Shown here: piece after piece, positions 18,961-30,672 of the stretch
Position numbering within the stretch: the first letter of the stretch is position 1
Layout of the letters: each line of letters opens with the position of its first letter
Source: Panaeolus papilionaceus
Taxonomy: Eukaryota > Basidiomycota > Agaricomycetes > Agaricales
Length of the DNA: 64,000 nt
Reading direction: 5' to 3'
Assembly: GCA_015501605.1 (NCBI GenBank)
Contig: JADNRZ010000010.1
Span: 1,798,001 to 1,862,000, forward strand
Made by a program: the position numbers and the translations under genes
Notes under the pieces: model-generated
What the model saw: the letters and a program-made list of their open reading frames with translations, nothing else
What the model was told of the DNA's origin: nothing
Database searches by the model: none

Positions 18961-20721
18961 TCAGCCTCCAGCTTTAGGTGTAACAGGAGGGGGTCCTCCT
19001 CCCCTGCCACGTCCTCTGAAGCGCCTGGGGTTGGGTCCGCCCCGTGGAACTCCACCACCGGATGGAGCAGAAGGAGCAGGTCCTGAAGAAGTGGATGCGG
19101 CGACAGGCGTAGCAGGTGCCTTGGCTGCCGGGTTGGAGGCCTCTTCTTGAGGACGCTTCAAGATGCTGGGTACCTTCACTGCAGCGGCACTACCCGCGGC
19201 AGTAGCAGTAGCAGGTGCACCACCACCACCTCCCCCACCAGCTTTCTCACGGCGCTTATTCTTCTTGGGTGACTGGGGAGCACCGGGCTTCGCATTTGCA
19301 TCCGACTGGTCAGCTTTAGCAGAGCTACCAGAGGTAGTAGCCGAAATTGAGGGAGGCTGAGGCTTGCCATCATTGCCGTCAGTGGATTTCTGAGTTTCTT
19401 TCTCCTTCTCCCTGCGTGCTTTCCTCTCCATTGCAGAGGCAGTAACACCACTAAGAGCTGCTTCAAATTGGCGCGAACCGCCGATAATTGGTCGAGTACG
19501 ACGGGGAGCAGCGGGTTGAGTTGCGGCAGAATCAGCTGTAGCCGCAGCTGGAGCAGCAGCCACCTCTGCAGGAGTGTTAGCTGGAGGATTCTTGGGACCT
19601 TTGGGACCTCTGGGCGGTTTGGGAGGTTTGGCTGGCTGAGATGCACCTGCACCTGCAGCTCCACCAGGTGCTGGGGCTGCGGGTTTGGCTTGACCGTTTG
19701 CAGGTTTGGCATTGGAAGACGATGCGGCAGCGGCCGCTGCTGCTGCTTTCTCCTTCTTCGACTTTCGGCTACTGGATGCGCCACCAGTGGGGGTGGCAGC
19801 CGGAGGGGCCTCTGCTGCTGCTTTGGCAGCTTGTGATGCAAGAGCGGCCTTTCGTTTCTCCTCCTTGCTACGCTGATGAATTTGGTTGTAGTGGGCATGG
19901 TTCCTGAGAATGGCTTCCTTATCTTTCGCGGCTGTTCGTTCGGCTTTGAGCGCTTCAAGCAGGGGTGTTGTCTTAGGAGGTGGTGGTGGCTGGGCTTTGG
20001 CGACTGTGGAGTATGTTTAACGGAATAATAAAGGTGATGAGGTAGGAGCATCTACTTAGAGTTTCAAGAGAGACTGGTTCAACGTTCTCTGATGCCTTGA
20101 GGGATTCAAGGAAAGAGATGTAATCTTCATCTGTTATAGAGTAAGTAGACATTGCGGGAAAGTACTATGAGACACAAACCCTTCTCAATCGTTGCATTTC
20201 TTGTATCAGGCTTGCGCTTCTCAGTTGGGATCTTAGGGTATGGTGCAAACTCGACAACAGCCTGCGACTCAACACCTGTCCAAGTATTTGAGAATGTATG
20301 ATGAGTAATTTCAGATAAGATACAAACCTTGCTTATCTCTGAAAACATGGCCATCATAATCGCGCTTGAACTGGGCGACTTGGCCATCGGTCTTGAACGC
20401 AATATAAGCGCGAGAAGGAATATTTTCCTTGTTCAACCTGCATTGAATGTTGGCAATGGTAAGGCAGGCACAATGCCGCTGCTGCACTCACTTCTTCCGC
20501 AACTTGCCAGCATAATAGATCTTCCAAGTAGTTGTTTCATCGGTAACCCAGTTCTGAACGCTTTGCCAAAAGATGTCCTCAGGAAGGTTTGGAGGTAGTC
20601 GGCGGACGATGATCTTGAATCTTTCGCTTGTTTGATTAGCTTTATGTTTCTCTTCCTTGTCCTTTTCCTTTTCCTTGCGAGTCTTTGTAGGTGCCTTTGC
20701 AGGATGTGGAGCAGTGGACAT
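18961..20721 (-). CDS. UPF3: UPF3, nonsense-mediated mRNA decay factor
   Basis: 517 residues, five exons (20721-20492, 20437-20328, 20275-20180, 20130-20056, 20003-18961). After a Lys/Glu-rich start comes the Smg4/UPF3 domain (about residues 33-145: FKIIVRRLPPNLPEDIFW, WKIYYAG, ENIPSRAYIAF, VVEFAPYPKIP). The family bridges UPF2 to the exon-junction complex and helps select mRNAs with premature stops. The last exon encodes about 350 low-complexity residues (Ala/Pro/Gly/Lys) ending in an RGRGRGGG tract. I do not clearly see the exon-junction-binding motif of human UPF3B in that tail. Confidence 0.93.
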
Positions 20722-21431
20722 TGTGTCCTAGTCAGCGCTCTGACCCCGGTGACCCAGCCATTACTGCAGTTCGGACAACTCCGCCCTTTTCATTCGGAGA
20801 TTTAATTCTACCTATAAATTGGGTTATTTTCATTCTCTCTGAACATCTTTGTCGTTATCCACAACAGTTTCGTTTTCTATGTTGCTCGTGAGTATTGCCT
20901 TTTTATCTTTATCTCCAGTGTTTTGGACACCTTTTATGATGAACACGAATTCACATATCAAGCTCAACAGTCTCAGGGACTTGCTCCCGTTGATGACCCA
21001 ACTTCTGCAATTCTGAATCTTCTTCCTCTTATCTTGAATAAAATTTTGCACCTCATCTGACCCAATTCCTTTAACAGGTTCTCATGTTATTCATGTTAGA
21101 TTTATGACATCTCTGTTCTTTATGTTAATCCAATTACGTTGTCTTAAATATTCCGCTCTTCATACCTTAAGAAATGCGGCTGTGAGGGAGCGAAATCTGC
21201 TCAAGTTCTATCTAATGTCATGTTGCTTGGAGAAGATATTGCATTGTTAAGTCGCTCTGCTCCTCGATATTCGTTGAAACACCGGCGTTTATTCGACCTT
21301 GAATGAATCTTTGTAAGAATTTTTTGTATTGTGGCTGTGCATAATCCGTGGGAAAATAATGACATTGAATGAGCATTGGTTCAGGCAACCAAAGCACTTG
21401 CCCGTCCGCCCACCCATTGTTCAATCCCCTA
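20722..21431. other. intergenic between divergent UPF3 and SYF2
   Basis: A 710-bp stretch shared by two outward-facing RNA-processing genes. It is AT-rich with no convincing frame; short antisense frames lack coding features. Confidence 0.5.
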
Positions 21432-22766
21432 ATGGCACCTTCACGCACAAGAAAAGGCAAGAAAGCCAAAGCTGCAGAGCCAGTTAAAGAGCCAACTCCA
21501 GAACAACCTGCAGTAGCTGATGATGAGTCAATGGAGACAGATCAGCCTGGTCCTTCCACCAGCGCCGTAGAGTCAGCCAAACAGACTGTGAAGAGCGCAG
21601 AGCAGGCTGTTGAACATGCGATAGAGGCAGCGGTAGAGAAGGCTGCAGATGTTATGGAAGCAGCGGGAGAATTTGTAGAGGATATGACCATGAAGGGTGT
21701 TGAAGACAGCGGTCCCAGTGGAAGCAACTCTGGTGATGACACAACCCCGTCTGAATCAAAGGAGGGAAGCGAGGGGGCCACGAAGATGACTTTGGAGGAG
21801 CGGAAAGCCAAGTTGAACGAGTTGCGGAAGAAGATGGTGCGTCTTAATGATTTATTGCAATTCCAGAGAACTAATTTACCATTTTGCTCGTTCTTTAGGC
21901 TGCTTCATCGAGAGCCAACCGGACGTCGTTAGCAGAAGAGGCTGCTAAGGCTAAAATTACTGCCAGAGACCAAGCACGTCTGGAACGGCAGCGTAAACTG
22001 GCAGAAACTCTGCGCCTCAAAGCGGATGCAGAAGAACGGGGAGAAGATGTCGAGAGACAGAAGAATTGGGAATATACCATTGAGGAAAACGATGAATGGG
22101 AGAAGAAGTTGGCTAGGAAGAAGCGGAGAGCAGACTTTGAATTCCATGGTACTTTCACTTTCTAATTTCCGGGCTTGGAACCAGAACCTAACCTCGTTCG
22201 TAACTTTAGATGATGCTCATGCTGCTCGTAGGAGATACAAGAAGGACTTGGACCTCATCAAACCAGATCTTGAAGCCTACAATAAGCAAAAAGCTATCGC
22301 CCTCGGCCAAGGCTCTAGCAGCCTTACATCGTTCGACGCCTCTGGAAGCTCATCAGAAGTCGCTGCCATCAGCCAAGAGCAAAGGCTTGCTGCAGAAAGT
22401 CTTTACAGAGACGCCAACACCCTTCTTTATGGCGACAGCAAACCCTCGGAGGATGCTATTGACCGTGTGGTTAGCAAGATCAACAAAGAGTCAGTATCTT
22501 CAATTACACCTTTTTTCTCCCTGCTGATCCCCTTCACGTGTTTACAGTATCGACAAGAAGGGCAAATTCTCCCGCAAGCGCCTCAACGAAGAAGAAGGAG
22601 ATATTACCTATATCAACGAACACAACAGGGTGTTCAACAAGAAGGTAAGAAAACACGTCATTCTACTTCTTCCCCATTCTCAGACGCCCTTTCTTAGATT
22701 GCCAGATATTACGACAAATACACAGCAGAAATCAGAGCCAGTTTCGAGCGTGGCACTGCCATTTAA
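21432..22766 (+). CDS. SYF2: SYF2, pre-mRNA splicing factor
   Basis: 366 residues from five exons (21432-21836, 21899-22148, 22210-22489, 22548-22644, 22698-22766). The first 120 residues are acidic and Ala/Glu-rich. The SYF2 domain follows: the coiled, charged RLERQRKLAETLRLKAD part, then YKKDLDLIKPDLEAYNKQK, KPSEDAIDRVV and the signature end EGDITYINEHNRVFNKK plus RYYDKYTAEIRASFERGTA. SYF2 is a component of the Prp19/NineTeen spliceosome complex in the nucleus. It is transcribed away from UPF3. Confidence 0.95.
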
Positions 22767-23047
22767 TCTTCAGGTCTTTTTCTTCATCCCATGTGGTCGC
22801 GCCGGCTGTTTTTTCACGACTATTTGTATATTCTATGTAGATGTAATAATAGGTTGCTATAAAATTAATCCAACCATGGTTTTGTCGCCATATTGAAAGA
22901 AATTCCTATTTGCATTATAAGTAGTCTATGATGAAATTTAAAAGTACTAAAAATATTTTTAGGGCTGAGAAAACAGAGAGAACCATCTCCTGGACTGGTG
23001 CTCATGGACATGCGTCCTGCAAGACATCTCATGTCTTTTTCTTTTTC

Positions 23048-24844
23048 TCAGCGCGAAAACGTTCTGAGAGGCGGCAATCCGGCCCAGCCAGCGCCGCCGC
23101 TACCCACTCCGGCAGGTGTGTTCCACTCCATGATATCCGTATCAGCATAATAATCCCACCCAGCACTACCACCTGAGCCGCTCATCGTCGGGTATGGCGG
23201 ATAGTACCTTGGACGCAGATCGAGTCTCCCACCGCCAGACGGTCCGGAGGGTGCTTCGCGCGAGATATGGCACACCATGTCGATGGACCGGTCCATCAAC
23301 GAAAACGTCTCCAGCGTCTTGCAGTGTGCCGCGAATGGAAGTGCCATCCAGTGAGAATCTAGGAAGTATGGAGTGTCTTCGATCGCGGTTGCAGAATATG
23401 CGTTTGACATATTGGAAGAGTATGAAGAGGAAGAACCTGGAGTGTGATAGGGCAAAGTCGAGTCAGGTGGATATCTGTGGGCATATCCCTCTTTATCCTG
23501 GAACGACAAATTTCTGGACCAATCCGTTTCAAAGAGTACCAGGGCAGAGGGTGTAGCGTCCCAGTACTCTGTCCAGAAATTCCAACAGAAATGCCGCAAT
23601 TTTGAGAATTTTTTGGGGCCGAAACACTCCTGAGCATACTCCCAGGAGGTCTGAGGCCAAAACGCCCTCCTGTTTTGATGCTGGTTGCGGTTTTGGCGAC
23701 GGACGAGGGTGAGGGCAATCAGCTCTTTGCCGAACCATTCCGATATACCATCAAAAAGGGAAAAGCCGGCATCCTCCAGGCCTTCGATGACGAGTACTTT
23801 GAGGGGCTCACGACGCAGAGGAGCTAGGAGTGCGAGTATTTCGGCATCGGGGATGCACCAGTCGAGATGAAGTTTGAAGTGCGTGAGGTGAAGCCCACAA
23901 TCGACGTCATATCTGCTGGCATGGGCACCTCGCCGTTCAATGGACCGGTTGCGGTGAACCGGGTTGGTGGCGATCGACTTGGTAAACATAAGCATGTAAT
24001 CATAGTCGATGTTGTCTAATGAAAGCCGTTCGAGTAACTCGAGATGAACCTTTGACCAAAAGGCAGGGTCAGGCGCAAAAGGGAATGGGCCGATTCCAAA
24101 TTGGATGAGAGCCAAGGTTCGGATGTTCGGACAGAGCAACAGGGCGTGCCATTGGCTGTGTGTCTCGGTGAAGCTCGAGTCCATGTAAATTTTGAGATTG
24201 GAGATTCGGGTAAAGAGGTTGATGGATCCGAGAAGGAGCCTCCTTCGCACTAGTTTGGAGATCCTGCAAAGGTGGAGATCCAAGCTATGGAGGGTCGGAA
24301 TATCCGCAATTTTGCGGACCATTTCGATGGTGAGCTCGAGGTTGCATAAGGAGAGGGAGGAAAGGCGAAAAGCACATTTGAGCGCGATGCCGTATAGATG
24401 GTTAATAGACTTGTAAAAGTCAACGGACAACACAAAGGGATTGTTGTCGTGAGGCTGAGCACGTCTGCTTACCCACCATTCGTCGGTCAAGCAGAGCCTT
24501 TGAATGTGGGTTGTGATGTGAGGGCTGTTAAGGAGGAACTTGGCGTTCTCTTCCAGGTCTTGTCGGCATGCGAACGCCAATGCTGGGATGTCGATTTCGG
24601 AGTACTCGATGTTGACGGGGTTGATATAAGGTGGAACATGTAATCTCATTTGCCATATCTACGCAGGTTATTTCAGCGTTTGTCGTCGTTTGACGGAATT
24701 AGAAGAACCTACCTTGAATATGTGACGTTGACCGATGTCGTTCAATATGTGGCAGGTGCAGGCTAACGCCTTTGCCTGCGCGGTGGTAGCAAGGCTGAGG
24801 ATGTGGTCCAAAATTTCGCCAGGAAGGTCTGTCAAGCCGACCAT
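23048..24844 (-). CDS. F-box protein with degenerate LRR-like region
   Basis: 580 residues, two exons (24844-24713 and 24658-23048; 54-nt intron). The N-terminal F-box is LTDLPGEILDHILSLAT, spanning the first exon and continuing after the intron (..HIFK/IWQMRLHV). Repeated leucine segments (LSSLSLCNLEL, IPTLHSLDLHLC, LLERLSLDNIDY) suggest a substrate-binding solenoid. The C-terminal 100 residues are Ser/Gly/Tyr/Pro-rich and probably disordered. It is likely an SCF ubiquitin-ligase adaptor; the substrate is unknown. Confidence 0.85.
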
Positions 24845-24899
24845 TTGGAAATGAGGGACGGGGTTCTGCTTGAGTTCTCGAAGGACTCGTTCTAAGAAT

Positions 24900-25959
24900 T
24901 AGTGATATATAAACGTTAGACCTTGCGTCTCCATATGGAAAAGGAGTGTTCAAAAACGTACGAGTGCATAGAAGAACCTGTGAGTATGAAATTGATTCCG
25001 GTAGTCGCCACTTTGCTTGAAAGCGTGCCCAGCGTTCTGTGTCAGCTGCAATAGGGGTGTTGGGTAAACCTAGCACGTATAGGGTCGAACTTTAAACCCC
25101 AGGTTTTTCTCAAGGGACATCTGAAATAAATGCACTCACCATTGGATGTGAACTTCGGAGAAATTTGTGCCTCGGTCTCCAGGGCTAGGAAACTCCCAAG
25201 GAATCTGTTCCATTGACTTTGAAGCAAGTAATATCGCTACATAGGAGGTTCCGGCTTCAATAGTGTCCATTTGTCAAAGATGTATCGTAAACGTACCTCG
25301 GGATGACGTCCAGTGAGGTCCAAGTACCCCTAAAGGATGACAGGTGATGGACCTGTGAACACTCGCTTGTGCAACGAGGGTTAAAATTAACAAATACCTT
25401 GTGAAAACCACGCAAGGAATCAAAGAGACGCAGGAGGTGGTAAATCGTTGGGTAAACAGAGTCCGATTCGAGTACATGGAAGGCATCCGACTTGGATCTC
25501 TCTTCTTGGAGCTCCATGTATTCTTCTTCGTCGTAAATGATCATAAATAGCATGCCGGAACAACTTGACTCGCTGCCTGGGTAGTAGACGGCCGGTGGTG
25601 GGAGGGTTTGGTGAGAGTAATCCAAGTTCTCTTGTTCATTTATTGAGAGAGCAGTTTCTGGCTGTGATTCAAAAATGGGTAGTGCACACGAGTCTGATAT
25701 CGCCATTGATTTGGTGCTTAGGGGTCTGGTCTGGAGGATGGCAGGCTAGAGAGGCGGTGATAAGTGAAGGACCTTGAAACGAGGATGGATTGCCCACAGA
25801 TACAAATATGCCAACCTCACTAACCTCGCACAAGGTTAAGCTCAGGCCAAGTTGGTGTGTTCGAGAAGGACTGGCAATAGGAAAGTAGGGCACCTGGCTG
25901 TTAGTTACATAAAATGTAAAGTCGATGGTTGGACTTCCGCCTTCTAACAATATGTACAC
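24900..25959 (-). CDS. unresolved minus-strand coding region
   Basis: Several open frames joined by plausible introns run on the minus strand. One segment (25257-25706 region) reads MLFMIIYDEEEYMELQEERS.. LLRLFDSLRGFHK, followed by an intron and HHLSSFRGTWTSLDVIP. Another, beginning with an ATG near 25270, reads MDTIEAGTSYVAILLASKS..EQIPWEFPSPGD. I could not find one model joining them all. It may be one gene or two neighbours, or damaged. No family is recognised. It lies directly upstream of the F-box gene on the same strand. Confidence 0.35.
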
Positions 25960-26430
25960 ACAAGTGTCCCGATAGTGTCCAAAATGAATGCGAGAAAAAT
26001 TATGAATAATGATGTTCCACGTCGAGATGCCAGTGCCAGTCAGTGCCGTCCGAGCTGTTCTAGCAATAGACGTAGCCTGAGACGACTAAATGGCGAGATC
26101 TAGTAAACAACATTATGATTAGTATCAATCTTACACCGTCAAACCTGATTGAATAACAATTCCCAAAGGCGATTTAAAAGCAAAGCAAAGCATAAACGGT
26201 GTCATTTTGTATAGATGGCCGTCAACGGAGAACAGATGAAGCGATGTTTGTCGTCGTGAATTCAGAACTGTAGCAGCGTTGCCAGCTGTTTGCCGATACT
26301 CATTCTCACGACGACCACCATGATTATATCATTTAGAATGGGCGCCGGGAGCTTTGCAACAGGTTTATACACACACATTCACTTCTTTACCCCTTCCCAT
26401 CTTCAATAGTCGTCTATCAGGCAAAACATA
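25960..26430. other. intergenic, promoter side of the FAD oxidoreductase
   Basis: No gene is seen. The last 80 bp are pyrimidine-rich, as in many basidiomycete 5' leaders. Confidence 0.45.
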
Positions 26431-27755
26431 ATGCCTAAACATATTGTGGTACTCGGAGGTGGAATCATTGGTTGTACAACTGCTTATTATCTCGTTCATC
26501 ACCCTTCGTTCTCTAGCTCAGGGGGTGATAAGATTACATTAATCGAAGCTTCAAAGTATGGATGTGCTCAGGGTGCATCAGGTAAAGCTGGTGGACTTGT
26601 CGCCCGATGGGCATATCCGAAGGAAATCGTTAATGTCTCGTTTGATGAACACGTCAAGCTTGCCGAGAAGCATAATGGCAAAGATCGCTGGGGCTGGCGA
26701 TATGTGGGTTGTGCAAGTTGGGAAGGAAGAGGAGAAGTAGTTGTGGAGCAGGGACTAGAAATGGGATCACAGGAAGAAGCGGAGCATCGAAATAAAAGCC
26801 TCGAAAAAGAGTTGGGACTTCCTGGTGGAAAGAAACCGCTGAGAGGCGCACAGAAACGGGAAAATGGCCTTCCCGCCGATCTATCATGGGTCAAGGACGA
26901 GTTGACAGATTCTTACTCACCGATGGCAGGAGAAGGAGGTACAGCTCAAGTACACCCTTACTACTTTACAACCTCGATGCTTTCTCTTGCTAAAGAGACC
27001 GGAAGTGTGGATGAAATTACTGGTCGGGTGACCAAGATAACGAGGGAAAATGGGTCCGTAACTGGAATCGAGTACATAGTCACCGAGGAGGACGGGACAG
27101 AGATGTCGAAGAGCATGACAGCGACGCACGTCGTCGTGGCGGAAGGAGCATGGTCGCCTAACATTCTTCCAGAGATTCCGATTGCGGCGACACGCGCACA
27201 TAGTATCACCATCCGACCAAGGAAGGACGTCGAGATCTCCCCCTATGTTCTTTTCACAGAAATAGAGGACCCAAACTCGTCGAGCAAGCGAGCTCCTCAC
27301 TCATCTCCAGAGATATACGCCAGGCCAGACGGAGAAGTTTATGCATGTGGACCGGGGGATGATGAACCCCTTCCGAAAACCGTGGACGACGTACAGGTCG
27401 ATTCGACCTCGTGTGATCTGATTTTCCAACAGGTGTCCAGTATCTCTCAGCAACTTCGCGAGGGAACCGTGGAGAAGCGCCAGGCGTGCTATTTGCCCTC
27501 AGTCAGTGCTGGTGGTGGACCAATCATCGGAGAGGCCTCAGATATTGCAAAAGGTCTTTACATAGGAACCGGGCATACATGTTGGGTGAGTAACTCTTAG
27601 TTTATACTCCACAGGTGCATAAAGTCTTAATTGAGATTAATTTTTAGGGTATCTGTAATGCACCGGGGACGGCGAGGGCGTTGTCTGAATTGATATTGAC
27701 TGGAAAGATAACTTGCGCAAACCTGAAGAAGCTTCGACCTTCCGTTTTACTTTAA
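26431..27755 (+). CDS. FAD-dependent oxidoreductase, D-amino-acid oxidase fold (TDA3-like)
   Basis: 420 residues, two exons (26431-27585, 27648-27755; 62-nt intron). The N-terminus MPKHIVVLGGGIIGCTTAYY is the dinucleotide-binding GxGxxG of the DAO family; GASGKAGGLVARWAYP follows, and the C-terminal GLYIGTGHTCWGICNAPGTA closes the FAD site. The family oxidises amines or amino acids, giving H2O2. The sequence layout resembles yeast Tda3, a poorly characterised member linked to endosomal sorting. No targeting signal is evident. Confidence 0.88.
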
Positions 27756-29510
27756 CCTTGGATATGGTCAGATTTCCAGTTCGATGCAATCTGTTGTCAC
27801 ACAAGAAATATAATAGATTTTCAAATTAACTCAGTGTCCCAAGTATCTTCGCCTCAGATCTTGTGGGTGATCATATGTAGGGAAGAGAGATGGCGTTCTG
27901 CCAAAGCTATGTTGAATTGGTAGGTCCACCTTTGAGGGTTTTGGAACAATGGAATGTAATCCGTGAGAAAGTTTCTGGCCGAATACCCCGACGTAAGGGA
28001 ATGCAGACCTGTCTCCACAGCGAAGACGCAGTCACCATATAGTTGGTCGGATATTTCAGATTGCCGAAGAGAAGAGCCTGAAGACTTTGTGAAAACTATG
28101 GCCCTACAGCAATCCAACAAGATGTTTGTGTTTATTTACAAGTATGTGCGCGCGGTCGCTTAGGGTAAGCGCCCACTGTGACAGCTTCAAACCGTCCTTC
28201 CCTTGTAGACGCAGCTTCAAGCTCACAAATGTGTACTTGAACCAACTATTAGCGATGCCATTTTGTTCTGTATTTCTGCAATGGGGAACAACGACAAATG
28301 ACCTGGCCCTGGCATTGAGCCCAGAGTGCATTGTCTCGTCAATTGTACGGCATCTTGCTCGATCCTCCGTCCCTCCGCTTGCTTATTCATCAGAGACCCT
28401 TTAGTTTGGAGTAAATACGTATTAGTGTTCAATTAGCATTTTTGAGACGTAGCTAGATATGTTCCTCCTAGTGTTTAGGGTGCTACAAGTGCCCTTCAAG
28501 TTACTACCAGAGTCAGGAAAGGGCAGAGTCAACCAGAATGAAATGGACGGAAATTAATCCTGCCCCAGATTTTATCTACAACATTCAAGTCATGGTTACC
28601 TTGAGATCTAATTATTTATTTATTTTTTAAAAAAAAAAACAATAAAAAGATGCTCAGAAACATATGAAAGCCACAGGTAAAACAGAATATCCCCCCAACA
28701 CCCAGCCAAGGCTCGGTGCTGGAAGTCGGTTTGACCAAAGCTGCCATCGAAAGTAAGATTAATGCTATTACTTTTCTCCCATCCTATGATAGTTCCTCGA
28801 TGCGTTTATGAGCCCTTCGCCACCTGCAGAGTATCGTGCAACCCTCCTGAAGAAAATAGGGGCTCGGCAAAAGCCGACCACCATCATTCTACAACTGATC
28901 TTGACCATTCGGGTACTCTTTAGTGTGGATGTTGCAGAACATCATTCAGCACTTCATTGAACCACCACGACCATTAATTTCGTTTTGACTTGACTTTTGT
29001 TAGCTTTAATGCTAGTCAGTAAGTTCCAAGATTTAATTTTATTTAAGTCTTTCGAAGTTCTTGTATCTGAATCATTCACGACGGTGCAGTTCAATTCAGC
29101 GACAACATAATGATAGCAGTCAATCGCCATGAATGTTCTCACAATAGAGGCATGCAAGGCCATTATTCTCCATGAACCCGTTGGTTTTACCATCAGATAA
29201 GAAATGTAGCCAGAGAGGGTATACACTAATACAGGGAGCTAGCAACGCTCAACCTTTTTCTCTCACCTTTACGAAGAAAACTTGACATCTTCATTTCGCT
29301 TCCATGACCGGCCAAATCAATCACTTTAACTTGTCTTCATTTACTTCACCCCCAAACTGAATCACCATCATGAAGGCTACCGAACTGTCATGCTCCTATT
29401 TAATTCCTTCAGAAAGGGATGCGGCGGAAAGATCCTGAGACATCTACCTTGCACGAAGCTATTGCTTTACAGTCATTACAACTGCAGAGGAATGTGCCTA
29501 TATAAATGGG
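27756..29510. other. long gene-poor stretch
   Basis: 1.75 kb with no gene I can support. It holds a T6A11 run at about 28623-28639. A minus-strand frame at 27854-28120 has no recognised similarity and may be a relic. Confidence 0.4.
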
Positions 29511-29792
29511 ATGGATGTTGACAATACCCCATATCTATCCCCCCCACTTGCTGCGCCACCTTCGTCTCTTTACTTGTCCAGAGCAGGTGAAATGGCCATA
29601 CACTATCCCTACAGACACTCGACGTATTTCACACATGTCGACACTGTGTACACATCCGAGCTTCCGGTGTGTAATCCAAAGTACCCCTATTCGGTGTACT
29701 CATTCCTAACATTTCTCAAAGCCTATGAACAGCACGGAGGATATTCTCCAGGACATTTTTATGCGCGATCGCTCGACGGTGTACGTTGCTAA
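29511..29792 (+). CDS. hypothetical 93-residue open frame
   Basis: An ATG frame beginning MDVDNTPYLSPPLAAPPSSL, rich in Tyr/Pro/Ser, with no recognised domain. It ends in a short tail (SLDGVRC) that could be read-through into an intron. A TATATAAA lies only a few bases before the ATG, too close to serve this start, so the real gene may be different or absent. Confidence 0.25.
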   Translation: MDVDNTPYLSPPLAAPPSSLYLSRAGEMAIHYPYRHSTYFTHVDTVYTSELPVCNPKYPYSVYSFLTFLKAYEQHGGYSPGHFYARSLDGVRC

Positions 29793-30672
29793 AAGACAAC
29801 CTCAAGGTCTTAGACGTCTGCTGAAGCTTGTCAAGGTTAGTCTGGTGTCTATCAGTCTTAAACTAATTTTATCATGCTCAACTCCGCCGTATCCTTAACT
29901 TAGAGCTGGACATCAAGAAAAAGCTACGATGCGAACTCAAGCTTCTTATCAGTATCTCGCTCCTTCCCTCGTCCATTTCGACGCGGACTGTGATCCTGTG
30001 GCCCGATCTCATGACTGCCCCCCACTGCGATACTTGTACTCCCCTTCTTGGCCATCCTCCTCCATTCCTTGTGGCAAGCGCTTTTCTGAAAGAGACACGG
30101 ACTCAATCTTGTTTTAATTATTTCTTATTGTTATTTGTAATATAACCTTTCCAGCTACGTCGACTCACTTCCCTTTCCCTTTCATTCATTTATCATACAT
30201 CGATTTCTTTACTTAGAGAGACCTGACTTCCACCCTCATTCAACATTCCAATCATCAGACCCGTTTTGAGCGGCGCACTACCTCTTCCCATTTCAATTTG
30301 GCTTCAAGCCACATAGATCAAAATTAAATGTACTTTTATTATTAGAAATCGTATTTACGGACCTAAATTTATAAAACCGCAGCAGAAGCGGATTGGACTC
30401 CCTGATATTTGCTTTCCGTACGTCCCTGGAAATTGTTGGGAATTGGGTGTCCGTGCGACCAGCTGAGGATGGGACTTGGGACAGTCCATGATCACGGGAT
30501 GATGCAGTACATTGGCAGCTCGGGACAGTCACTAGCCGGAGGACGTTCATGTTCAGTTCTTAAGCTTGGACTATGGATGTTGATATGAGCAAATCCATTT
30601 CTGTCTTCTTGTTGTTCTACGACTGTACACAGTCTCGATCTTGTCGTCTTCCTAAACTTAAATCCAGCAATC
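29793..30672. other. intergenic, upstream of the beta-lactamase-family gene
   Basis: About 880 bp without a convincing frame; short shadows only. Confidence 0.4.

Noticed and set aside
23194..23556. Plus-strand frame opposite the F-box gene
   Set aside because: Antisense shadow of the minus-strand F-box/LRR protein.
27854..28120. Minus-strand frame with a cytochrome P450-like feel
   Set aside because: No heme-binding or I-helix motif and no joining exons; similarity was not convincing.
28623..28639. Poly(A) tail of a LINE or processed pseudogene
   Set aside because: Short T6A11 run with no coding remnant upstream and no target duplication seen.
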